Positions 46,888 through 56,329 of a stretch of DNA of 64,000 bases are shown piece after piece (positions within the stretch are counted from its first letter, which is position 1; every line of letters starts with the position of its first letter). The stretch spans positions 56,728-120,727 of the forward strand of contig PYSS01000117.1 in the NCBI GenBank assembly GCA_003049465.1. Reading direction: 5' to 3'. Under the pieces are notes generated by a model. The model was not told the DNA's origin and did not search any database. It saw only the letters and a program-made list of their open reading frames with translations. The position numbers and the translations under genes were made by a program. The DNA is from Magnaporthiopsis rhizophila. Taxonomy: Eukaryota > Ascomycota > Sordariomycetes > Magnaporthales > Magnaporthaceae.

Positions 46888-47677
46888 CTTAATGCCTGCG
46901 TAGTGCGGCGCACGCAAGGCGGCACGGAGGAAGGCCAAGTGGACGCGACAACAGTTATCGTCTCCAAAGCGCCATACATATATCGGTGCCGGGGAATGTC
47001 AATAAATTTGCTAGTCGGTGGAGAGATCCAACAAAGCCAGGTGCGAATGCGACGTTCAAAGCCAGCAGCGAGGGGGCGGCTTCGTTGACGCCGAATCAAT
47101 TCATCCTATCTCGAGGGGTGCGGGTGCTGGCAACAGGCGCGTCTTGGATGCGCGCCCGAGTCCGCAGTTGGCGCGACTTTGGCGTCCAAACAATTAAACA
47201 ATCCCTGTCCGTGCTGGACGCGAACGCCTCACGAAGGTCAGGTGACCTGGGGAAGGCAGCTCCACAGTTCATCCACAAGTGACCCACACTCCGCAAGGGG
47301 CAACGGCCATCGGCAGATTCGCCCGTCAGTTCTGCCGAGGCTCATGCCGTGCAGTCCAGCCGGGTGCCACAAAGACCCGACAGGCGCGGCCCGAGGAGGA
47401 AGGCGACCCCCAATGTCGCCCCGGCACGTCCATGTACCTCTGATCCGCATACGTCCGTAATGTCCTGCATATAACGAAGAGTGACATCTCGCTGGGTCGT
47501 TCCTCCCAACCCGCCTCCTCTATCTTTCCCTCCGTCTGTCGATCGTTACTGCTTTGTACCCCTTTACCGTCTCAGCCTAGTATTTTCCAAACAATATCAG
47601 GCGCCTTGTTCCAGTCTTGCCTGTTTGTGAACACCTGATCGAGCGAGGCCCCGCCCGGGCGGCCAGGTCCCGTCGCC
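46888..47677. other. Divergent intergenic interval
   Basis: 790 bases between the BRC1-like start (-) and the hydrolase start (+). Serves as promoter to both. No motif recognised. Confidence 0.5.
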
Positions 47678-48949
47678 ATGGCGTCCCAAGTGTTCGACAT
47701 CAAGGAGCATATCATTGACGCCTCGCACATTAGGGAGTATCCGCGCGCCACGGCCAACTCGCAGGAGGAGGTGCTCCAGGTGGCGGTGAAGCAGTACATC
47801 CCAAAAAGCAACCCCAACCCGCAACCCGGCGACGTCACCATCATTGGCGCGCACGCCAATGGGTTCCCCAAGGAGCTGTACGAGGCCATGTGGGAGGACC
47901 TGGTGGCGGCGTCGGCGTCGCGCGGCTTCCGCGTCCGCGCCATCTGGATCGCCGACATAGCCTGGCAGGGCGCGAGCGGCGCGCTCAACGAGGCCCGGCT
48001 GGGCAGCGACCCGTCGTGGTCCGACGCCTCGCGCGACATGCTGCACATGGTCAACGTCTTCCGCGCTGAGATGCCGCGCCCGCTCGTCGGCGTCGGCCAC
48101 TCGTTCGGCGGCGCCATCGTCGCCAACCTGGCCTTTATGCACCCGCGCCTGTTCGAGACCCTGGTCCTCCTGGACCCCGTCCTGTTACACTTCCGCTCCC
48201 TCGACCCCCGCGTCGGCGGCGGCGGGCCCCAGGTCGCGTCCGCCGCCCGCCGCGACCTATGGCCGTCCCGCGGCGACGCCGAGGCCTCGTTCCGCCGCTC
48301 GCCTTTCTACCGCGCCTGGGACCCCCGCGTGCTCGACGCCTGGTGCCGCCACGGCATCCGCGACTGCCCAACGGCCTTGTACCCGGCCGTCCCCGCCGGC
48401 TTCGTCACGCTCGCCACCACCAAGCACCAGGAGGTCTTCACCTACCTGCGCACGCGCGCCCAGCGCCTGGACCCGGCCACGGGCCGCCTCGTCTTCGACC
48501 GCGCCAAGCTGCGCGACATCCACCCGGAGCAGCTCGTCGAGATCCCCGACTACGACTTTTACCAGCCCGACAGCGCCCGCTTCTTCGAGCGCCTACCCAA
48601 CGTCGCCCCGGGCGTCCTGTGGATCTTTGGTAGTACCAGCAACCTCAGCACCCCGGCCATGCGCGCCCACAAGATGGAGGTCACGGGAACGGGCGTCGGC
48701 GGCAGCGGCGGCGTCAAGGCCGGTCGCGTCGCCGAGCACGTCCTCGAGGGTGTCGGCCACCTCGTCGCCATGGAGAAGCCGACTGTCTGTGCCGAGCAGG
48801 CCGCCGACTGGATCGGGACAGAGATTGAGCGCTGGCGCAAGGAGGAGGAGGAGCTCCAAACCTGGTGGCGGAAGCCAGACCGAGAGAAGTGGGCTCTGGA
48901 TGACCAGTATATGTCTATGATCCCCACTCCCAAAAGGGCCAAGCTGTGA
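47678..48949 (+). CDS. Alpha/beta hydrolase with C-terminal peroxisomal signal AKL
   Basis: Single exon, 423 aa. The oxyanion-type motif GAHANGFPKEL and nucleophile elbow GVGHSFGGAIVANL (Ser in GHSFGG) are followed by LVLLDPVLL carrying the likely acid region, and GVGHLVAMEKP supplying the catalytic His. The protein ends KRAKL, a PTS1-type tripeptide, so it should be imported into peroxisomes, like yeast lipase Lpx1. Homologues in plant-pathogenic fungi are sometimes annotated as toxin-biosynthesis or Lpx1-like proteins; nothing in this neighbourhood supports a toxin cluster, so I call only a peroxisomal hydrolase of unknown substrate. The C-terminal 60 residues are Glu/Lys/Trp-rich and probably helical. 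Confidence 0.88.
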   Translation: MASQVFDIKEHIIDASHIREYPRATANSQEEVLQVAVKQYIPKSNPNPQPGDVTIIGAHANGFPKELYEAMWEDLVAASASRGFRVRAIWIADIAWQGASGALNEARLGSDPSWSDASRDMLHMVNVFRAEMPRPLVGVGHSFGGAIVANLAFMHPRLFETLVLLDPVLLHFRSLDPRVGGGGPQVASAARRDLWPSRGDAEASFRRSPFYRAWDPRVLDAWCRHGIRDCPTALYPAVPAGFVTLATTKHQEVFTYLRTRAQRLDPATGRLVFDRAKLRDIHPEQLVEIPDYDFYQPDSARFFERLPNVAPGVLWIFGSTSNLSTPAMRAHKMEVTGTGVGGSGGVKAGRVAEHVLEGVGHLVAMEKPTVCAEQAADWIGTEIERWRKEEEELQTWWRKPDREKWALDDQYMSMIPTPKRAKL

Positions 48950-49249
48950 CCTTGTTCTGACCTGTCGAGCGTGCGGGTCGCATGTCCATGTACCATATTA
49001 CAACTTTAGATGTCGACGGTCGAGTCTTTGCCGTATTCCTGCCACGTAGACAGTAGCCCGCCCCTATGATAGCTGTACACTGCTTCGCTCGTAGCACGTC
49101 GCATGACTAGGTAGGCTCTCGATATACCCAAACTACGCAGTTCCCTAGATTGTCAATGCTGTCCTGGTACAAGTTTCTGTTATGTATACGCTGTCTTTTC
49201 GCCAAAACTACCCTTAAATCCATCCGCTTCCATCATGTGGCCGAGTCCC
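48950..49249. other. Convergent intergenic interval
   Basis: 300 bases between the 3' ends of the hydrolase (+) and the TRAPPC11-like gene (-). A CTAGGTAGG motif lies at about 49109-49116. Confidence 0.5.
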
Positions 49250-52200
49250 TTATTCTTCTTCCTTGTCATCGTCGTCATCGTCATTGTCATCATCTTCTTC
49301 CTCGTCCTCGCCCTCGTCCCCGTCCTCCTCCGTCCCTTGTTCCTCCAGGGGAGGTATCCAGACGAGGAAGCCCTCCTTGTCGAGCTTCATGCCCTCGGTC
49401 GGGATGACCCTGAGGACCTTTTGGAAGTACTTATCCCGGACCGTCAGGCTCGGGCGGACCCAGGCGCCCCTGACCAGCGGCAGGATGGAGTACGTCACAA
49501 CTCTGCGGGAGCAGGGGAGGAGGTGCACCGTGCCCATCTTGGAGCCCGAGAAGGCAAAATCGTCGTTAGGCTCCATGTTAGTGCCAAAGGTCAGGAAGTG
49601 GCTCGACGGGTTCTCGATGGTGATGTGCAGGTGTACCAGCCCCAGCTTCGCCCTCTCGACACCCGCCCTGGCGTACGACACCGACGCGAGGACGCGGGGC
49701 TCGGGGCCGAATATGTCTAGACGCGGCACCGGCAGGGTCGTCTTGTTGACCCGAGACGACTTTTCGTCGCCGGCTCGGCGCCAATTGATGATGAGCGAGA
49801 CGTCGAGGTTAACGGAATCCCGCTCGTCTAGGCTGTACTTCTGGGCTGTGATGTCGAACTGGGCCTCCTCAATGGTCTTGGGCTTCACGGTATGGCCGCC
49901 CTTGGGCAACGTCTGTTTCGCCGACGTCCGGGTCTGCACTCCCAATGTCGGCGCGATGGTGACATCGACTCCCATGACCACGAGATCCTCGGTCGCAAAG
50001 GACGCGTACCGTGTGACGAGACACCAGGTTTGGAACAGGCCGCGAGGCTGGACGTAGGAGCCGTCGTCGACATACAAACCCTGCACGCCTTCGTGGTCGA
50101 AGACGCTCGGCCAAGGGTCTGGGTGAAGCCGGGGAAGGAGGTCGTAATTTGCCTCGAACGGGTTGACCAATGTCAGCTTGAAGTCCTCTGTTTTGATTAT
50201 GGGCGTCGTCGGGTCGGTAATCAGATGATACGATGCCACAAAAGCGACGTCAAAGGACGCCGGGAAGTCGACAGCGTCGATGTGGACCGTAGCCCGGACG
50301 GACGCAGCCGCAGCAACGGTGCCGAGAGGGATCGTCATCTCCTTGTACTCTCCTGCTGTGTCTGCTTCTGCCACGGCGGACTCCTCGTCGCCGGCCGCCA
50401 ACCGGAAATCGGGAGGCTCTTCGCCGGTGATTACCACGTTGAGCCGTAGCTCCGCGGAAGCATCCTCAGCGTTGATAACTTCGAGCTCCAGGTCGATCGC
50501 CTCGTTTGTATAGTACTGCTCTATAGCACTCGTCACCTTGATCTCCACGTTTGGCGGTCGAGGCAGGATCCGGATCGAGTGCGAATTTGCTCGCGGAATC
50601 TTCCTCGGCCTGCCCGGCGCGTGCCAGATCCCCGCAACACTGGTGTCTTTGTACGGTACTTCGTAGTCTAGGCTGAACGCGTCATTGGACACCGAAAGCG
50701 TTGTTGCCAGGGCCTTTGCGTCGCCTGGCTCTCGGAGCGGAACGTCCATCTCATAAACGATGGTCTGCCCTGGGGGTAATGTGAGATCGCAACTTCCAAC
50801 CAAGACCGAGACTGCAGCCGGAGCGGTTTTCGCTTTGCCTGGATCGTCGCCTCTTAGTGCTTCTACGGACTGCTCCTGTAGACTGACGCCCGAGACGATT
50901 GCGTTGCCGCATTGGCGCTTTTCCGCCTCGGCAGTGTCGTGCTTCAGATGTATCGTCTTGATGCTCCCATCGAATGTGATTTGAATACCGCTCAGGACTA
51001 TTGGTGCAGAAGATGGCTGCGCGTTAGATGTGATAGCAAGCTGCCCCTGAGATGTTCGGCCGGCGTTTCCCTCTTCGGATCGGAACACGAATGAGCTCGA
51101 GAGGAGAGGGAGACTAGACTCGTCGACGATATCAACAGCTGGCTTTTCGCGAGTCGAGATACCATCGAGGACTTTTGAGAGGTCGTATTCCCATTTTGGC
51201 CGCTCCTGATACTTTTTATTCAGCAGCTCCCACTCGACTGATATCAGCAACTCGGCATCTTGAGCGGGCCGGGCGGCAGAACGAAGCAGCCATGCCAGTT
51301 CCTGGCTGATATCCAACCAGTCATCCGCTCTGAAGGACATATCAAGCCAAAGGGGCTTCAGGAGGTCCACTGCGGACTGCCATTTGTTCGATGAGGCAAA
51401 TTCCTTGGCCAGCTGCAACGTCACGTCGGCGCAGAGCCGAGTCTGACCTCGCCTCTGGAACTCCACTCTGGCAGCATCGAGGCACTGAGCTATCAATTGC
51501 GAGTGGTTCACACCATTGCCGGCGCTTGCGAGGGGGTACTCTTCATGCGGCTCCGGGCACATGTACGTATCGTACGTGAAGGCCTTGTGCGCAACTCTCC
51601 TTGCTGGTGAGTTGCCAGGTTTCTCCCGGTCTTCCTCCGGCATTTTCAGGGCAAATGAGCGGCGAGCGTACAGGTGCTGTGACGCGGCCTTGTACCAGTA
51701 TCCTGGGTGGTGTAAGAATTCCCATGGCTGCAGTCGGAGTCCCATGGACGCCTTCTCGGGCTGGAGGAACAAGTTCGGGGAGCCGGGCAAAAGGTCGGTG
51801 ATCTGGGCCTTCTCAATAAGCTCGGCCATGATGATGGCCCAGCGGGCCTCCCATGCTGCCCACCCGTAGTTTTCAGTCCCGCGCCCTCTGCGATCGATCA
51901 GATCGCTTATCCTGTCGCGATGCGCCTGCCAGCGGCGCACTGCCGCGCTGGTCTGGCCAATCCAGAGCAGGCAGCGCAGGCAACGAACGCTGATAATGTC
52001 GGAAAGCTGCCGGGCTTCGTTCCATCGCGGACTCCAGCTGGGGATGATGTCGAGCACGTCGGGTCCGGTCAGGGTATCGTATGCCTGTTCAAAGGACCGC
52101 AGCGCCTGGTCCATCTCTTGGCGGAACTCGGCGAAGATAGCCGACTTGAAGTCGTACCGGACGTTCCATCCCGGCAGGGAGAGGGTCTGTGAAGTTCCCG

Positions 52201-53032
52201 AGGTCGGCGGCACCGTCGGCGGCGGCACCACGCCGCGCCCCTTCTTCTTCCTTGCCCGACGGCCCAGATCCCGATAATGCTCCACGGCATGGCCGTATAC
52301 GGCGACCAAAAGGTTATCCGTCTGCTTCTTAAACTCCTCGGTCGAATAGGCCGAGGGCATGAAGAAGAAGGACTTGGAGTCGAGCGCGCAGCCCTTCCTG
52401 ATGTTGTCGAGACGTTCCCGCGTGCTATCAAAAGAGGCGGTGCGAAGGTCGCTCAGAATAACGACCATGAGTTTGGACTTGTAACCCTGCTGCAAAAGCG
52501 CGTTGCGCATGGAACTGATATCGGTCTTGATCTGATTATCGTGCAGCGTAGCGAGCGTCAGGTCCGAGGCAAGGTTGTAGAAGCACAGAAAGACGCTTGG
52601 GAGGAGCTCCTGCTGCTTCTCCAGCCACCGGTTGTCGATGAAGCCGTCCGGATAGAGACGGCAGGACGGGCTCAGCGGCGAGAAGGGCGAGTGAAGCGCC
52701 CCCCGCGGCTCCGAGGCATCGATATGGTCGGGCAACCGGGCGCGCCGAGGGGGGAGCAGGAAGGTGCCGCCGCAGGTCTTGACCCTGAACCTGTACCCTC
52801 TCGCGCCCGGACTGGCGTTCCACGGGAGCTTGGAGGCGTCGCGCCCCTGGATGTACTCGAGCAGTGCAGCGCCATGCTTGGTCTCGACGTGGGGGACCTC
52901 GGAGCGGAGCAGCACGCCCTGATCCTTGAGATCGGCGGGGAGGGCGGGCGGTGGCGTCGAGGGCGGCGACAGGCCAAACAGGGTGATACATGGGATGTTG
53001 TGGTCTAGGCTAAATGCTGGGTAGTCGTCCAT
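49250..53032 (-). CDS. TRAPP complex subunit TRAPPC11-like (foie gras / Gryzun)
   Basis: Single exon, 1260 aa. The N-terminus (CITLFGLSPP) leads into an N-terminal region with FIDNRWLEKQQELLPSVFLCFY. The helical foie-gras domain lies around residues 300-600 (WNEARQLSDIISVRCLRCLLW; YGWAAWEARWAIIMAELIEKAQ; YWYKAASQHLYARR). The C-terminal half is beta-rich Gryzun-type sequence (PPNVEIKVTSAIEQYYTNEA; ENPSSHFLTFGTN). The protein ends in a very acidic tail of Asp/Glu over about 30 residues. TRAPPC11 works in membrane traffic between ER, Golgi and autophagosomes as a RAB1 exchange-factor subunit. The absence of introns in a 3.8 kb gene is notable here. Confidence 0.87.
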   Translation of the reverse strand: MDDYPAFSLDHNIPCITLFGLSPPSTPPPALPADLKDQGVLLRSEVPHVETKHGAALLEYIQGRDASKLPWNASPGARGYRFRVKTCGGTFLLPPRRARLPDHIDASEPRGALHSPFSPLSPSCRLYPDGFIDNRWLEKQQELLPSVFLCFYNLASDLTLATLHDNQIKTDISSMRNALLQQGYKSKLMVVILSDLRTASFDSTRERLDNIRKGCALDSKSFFFMPSAYSTEEFKKQTDNLLVAVYGHAVEHYRDLGRRARKKKGRGVVPPPTVPPTSGTSQTLSLPGWNVRYDFKSAIFAEFRQEMDQALRSFEQAYDTLTGPDVLDIIPSWSPRWNEARQLSDIISVRCLRCLLWIGQTSAAVRRWQAHRDRISDLIDRRGRGTENYGWAAWEARWAIIMAELIEKAQITDLLPGSPNLFLQPEKASMGLRLQPWEFLHHPGYWYKAASQHLYARRSFALKMPEEDREKPGNSPARRVAHKAFTYDTYMCPEPHEEYPLASAGNGVNHSQLIAQCLDAARVEFQRRGQTRLCADVTLQLAKEFASSNKWQSAVDLLKPLWLDMSFRADDWLDISQELAWLLRSAARPAQDAELLISVEWELLNKKYQERPKWEYDLSKVLDGISTREKPAVDIVDESSLPLLSSSFVFRSEEGNAGRTSQGQLAITSNAQPSSAPIVLSGIQITFDGSIKTIHLKHDTAEAEKRQCGNAIVSGVSLQEQSVEALRGDDPGKAKTAPAAVSVLVGSCDLTLPPGQTIVYEMDVPLREPGDAKALATTLSVSNDAFSLDYEVPYKDTSVAGIWHAPGRPRKIPRANSHSIRILPRPPNVEIKVTSAIEQYYTNEAIDLELEVINAEDASAELRLNVVITGEEPPDFRLAAGDEESAVAEADTAGEYKEMTIPLGTVAAAASVRATVHIDAVDFPASFDVAFVASYHLITDPTTPIIKTEDFKLTLVNPFEANYDLLPRLHPDPWPSVFDHEGVQGLYVDDGSYVQPRGLFQTWCLVTRYASFATEDLVVMGVDVTIAPTLGVQTRTSAKQTLPKGGHTVKPKTIEEAQFDITAQKYSLDERDSVNLDVSLIINWRRAGDEKSSRVNKTTLPVPRLDIFGPEPRVLASVSYARAGVERAKLGLVHLHITIENPSSHFLTFGTNMEPNDDFAFSGSKMGTVHLLPCSRRVVTYSILPLVRGAWVRPSLTVRDKYFQKVLRVIPTEGMKLDKEGFLVWIPPLEEQGTEEDGDEGEDEEEDDDNDDDDDDKEEE

Positions 53033-54296
53033 GGTCGCAGAGCCGGCCGCCGCGGTCGCAGTGCAGGGTGTGTTGTGGTTGCCAGGCCGGGGCCGGGTAG
53101 GTCGGTCGGCGGCTGCGAGAAGGCTAGCTGGTGAAGCCGGGGGCTCTAGCTGGAGGTGGCGGAGGGGGGGTGCTCAGGCCACCGTCAGTGGCGCGCTCTC
53201 ATCGACAGAGTTCCATCTTCTGCAGAGGCCGCCGACTTACCTGCGACGGCGCCAGATGTAGGCAGCTTGGCTTGCCATTAGAAAGATCAGTCGGTCTCAA
53301 GTGGAGGTGTGTGTTGTCATCGTTGGTTGGACCTGGGGCCGGCGCATGGAGCCCCAGCTCGTCAGGTACGGGCACCACCACCTGAATTGAATAAACTCCA
53401 CCCGCGCCATCGAAACAGCTGCACACATCCGTCGCCTTTTCCTGTGGGAGCTACGGCTACAGCAAATAAATCAAGGTAGCAACATCAGCCCAATCCAAGA
53501 CCATCGAGGCAATCGTCGTGCTCCTGACAGCACAGCTCATCCCAAAATAACATCGGCAATGGCATGGGTTCCCAGGTCATTTGACGTGAACTGCTGGCTG
53601 TTTGGAGGGGTATTGCATGCGCCTCGGCGATCCCACACACGCGAGCATGCACGCTGTCAGCTGTGCCCAAGTTGGGGCTTGGCTGGCCCGCGGCGCCAAT
53701 TCAAATCGCCCGTCGCTAGAGCGCAGTCGATTTTTTCTCGCTCTTCCAGTTGCGCAATTGCAGGGGTCTGTTCCGTCGCGTCCTTATCGCGGCTTCCCCA
53801 CCCAGACTTATCGCACCCCACCATTGGCTCGGCCCCCATGCTGCAAGTGGGCGGGAGCCACAGTCCCGAATTTCTTGCCAGGGTCATGCCGCTCCTGACC
53901 GACGCATTTGGCCCCAGCCTTGCTCTGGAGGTCGTGGTTGGCCGCTTTCTCCCGCCTTGTTAGGTCGCCCGAACGGAAAAAGCGAAGCGGGTGCAGCTTG
54001 CCATCGCGGATTGACGCCCTTGCAAAAGCTTCTCCGCAGCCCACGCCCACAGCTTCCAATGTCTGCCGCCTCCCTCGCGCCCAGGTCAGCCGTCCTCGCC
54101 CAACGCGCCACCCTTTAACAGCCTTTTTTGCCCTCGTTCGCCCTCGTCCTAGTCGTGCGAACCCGAGGCCCGAGCCGTCCACGAGGGCGCCCGCTCCCTC
54201 TTCTCGTCGTCGCTCTCCTTCTCGCCGACCGCCCCCTCCGTCTGCCACGAACGCACACACCAACACATTCGCCCTTTCCATACACTCGACGGCAGA
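53033..54296. other. Divergent intergenic interval of TRAPPC11-like and RXT2
   Basis: 1.26 kb between two start codons, so it holds both promoters. The right part (about 54110-54290) is C/T-rich, as is common just upstream of fungal starts. Open frames through 53559-54435 are GC-rich shadows with Arg/Ser/Pro composition. Confidence 0.5.
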
Positions 54297-56064
54297 ATGT
54301 CCGCCTCCGCTCGCGACGCTATCCTTATTGCCGAGGCCTTCAAAGCGCTCGGCAAGGCCGTCAAGCGAAAAGCCTACGGTAAGACCGCCGAGCCGACTGG
54401 CCACGTCCCACGCCTCCAACCGCCAGCCGCTGTGACGACCCGGAGCCGCAGTCTAACATTCTCTTGCCGCCGGTTCTCGCAGAATCGGACTCGGACGACT
54501 ACATCGAACAGGCCACCAACCGTGGGGGCAAGCTAAAGAAACGAGCGCGTTTTGTCCGTAGAGGACAAATCGGACCGAACGGGCCTCCGCTGTTCAGAGA
54601 GGCAAGTTGCACCACGCAATCGCGCCGACGCTCGCAGACATGATGCCGCAGGCGTCCGTCGCTAACACCAAGAATCCAGGCCGTTGAACATGCTGGCTAC
54701 CAGCGCGCCGTAATCAGTCGCAACCCGACCCTTGTCGACGAAGAAGGCTATGAGATTGACAGCGACGACGACGAGGAGCGCGTCGTAGAGGCGCAAGCCG
54801 AAGCTGACGAGGTCAATCCATACGCAAGCATCCGGCTTGAGGGTATGTATCCCCTCGCTGAATCCTATATGCCCCTTGCGAATTGAAGCCCTGCTCACGG
54901 GATTCTCCTGCCCTCCTAGACATCCTCGCCCCTCTAACGTCCTCGGCGGATCTCGCAAACCATGCAACTCTCTCTCGACCCTTCCTCTCGACCGCCCTGT
55001 CCGAGCTCTCGATCCAAGGCCGGAACCTGATGCACAAGGAGAACAAGGCTCTCTGGAATGTGCGCCCGCTCTTGACGCGCCTCTGCGGTGACCACACATG
55101 GGCATCATGCAATATGATGCTGGGCCCCAACGACGCCGACCTCTTCGACATCCACACCGGCGGTGCACCGCAGCACCGTCGCCCTCAGAATCGCAAGCAA
55201 GCGCCCGCCGCAGAAGGCCACAAGCCAGCGTCTCCGCCAATGCCCAACGGCGCGACAGCAAAGACCAAGCCGCCCGGCCATACGGACCAAAAAGCTGGCT
55301 CGGTCGAAGCGGACGACAAACAAACGGACCCTGACGTCACAATGGAGGACATCGACCCCGCGGACGTATCTGCCACAACCGGTCCCGGGGCTGTCAACGG
55401 CGATAAGCCCGCAGAGGACGCGTCCAAGACAGATGTCAAAATGGGGGATTATGAGAAGGCAGCCTCGGGTAAAAAAGACAAGCATGCTGCAACGAGTATG
55501 ACCAATGGCGGGCTGTCAGCAGCAGCTCCCGCCGCAGGAAAGCGTCCGTTGGAACCCGGCGAGAAGAACTCGGCCATCAATGGAGACCGGGTTACAGTAA
55601 ACGGCTTGACAGCCGTAAACAAGGGAATCCAACAACATGGCGCTGCGAACGCGCCCCTGGAAGTCAACGGCTCCGGCGCGACATTGGCTGGCGACCCAGA
55701 AGTTATACACCCATACTTCCTAGCGCCGGCATCAGCATACCCGGACCGAGATGCTGGTCTGCCGCAGCAGGATGCGGAAGACGTGCGCCGACTGCTGCAG
55801 CTGTACGTCCAGAAGCAAGAGGAGGTCTGCCGCGGCACCAAGGAGCTATACGAGGGCCTGTTACGTGCGGACCGGCTGCGACAGATGGTGCTCAAGTGGT
55901 CCAAGGCCGAGGCGCACTGCGGCGCGAACCGAGACATGTCGGACGGCGAGGACTGGTACGACAAGGATGAGTGGGGCCTCGCCGAGGACCTTAAGAAGGG
56001 ACAGGATGAGGAGGAGGAGGACACCACCAAGGATCAGCCCAAGAAAACAAGGAATAGGAGGTGA
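54297..56064 (+). CDS. RXT2: RXT2-like subunit of the Rpd3L histone deacetylase complex
   Basis: Join 54297..54378, 54483..54601, 54680..54842, 54920..56064, 502 aa. The start MSASARDAILIAEAFKALGKAVKRKAY joins to ESDSDDYIEQATNRGGKLKKRARFVRRG, the N-terminal RXT2 domain. Then come YQRAVISRNPTLVDEEGYEID, the NPYASIRLEDILAPLTS segment and SKTLxxL-like helices. The centre is disordered (Pro/Lys/Asp-rich), and the C-terminus has a helical block (EDVRRLLQLYVQKQEEVCRG) with an acidic, Lys-rich end. Intron 2 begins with GC instead of GT (AG|GCAAGT), the only choice that keeps REAVEHAGYQRAV in frame. The product is nuclear and acts in chromatin repression. Confidence 0.9.
54602..54679 (+). other. Non-canonical GC-AG intron in RXT2
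   Basis: The exon end GAG is followed by GCAAGT and the intron ends in CCAG before GCC GTT GAA. Apart from the T-to-C change at position 2 the donor is a strong consensus, as is usual for GC-AG introns. Confidence 0.8.
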
Positions 56065-56329
56065 CACGGGTATAAAGGCGGCGTGAAGTGCGGCGGGTCT
56101 GTCTATATCACGATGATACCATGTAGCATACTGCTAGATATTTGGCGTTTGAGAGGGTACTTGTTTTTTTTTTCTTGTTCATCGGCACGTCTGCGGGAGA
56201 GCGAGCGAGAAGGTGGCATACCTGCGCCCATCTGTCTCTGAAATTACTAAGATGGTCATTACGACAGCTCACAATCAGCAGAACGATGTGAAGGTCTGAG
56301 ATCGGACTGACAAAGGTGTGCATGCGCCA

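Noticed and set aside
47678..48949. Toxin-biosynthesis role for the alpha/beta hydrolase
   Set aside because: Such names for homologues are transferred annotations; no polyketide or peptide synthase or other cluster gene is nearby.
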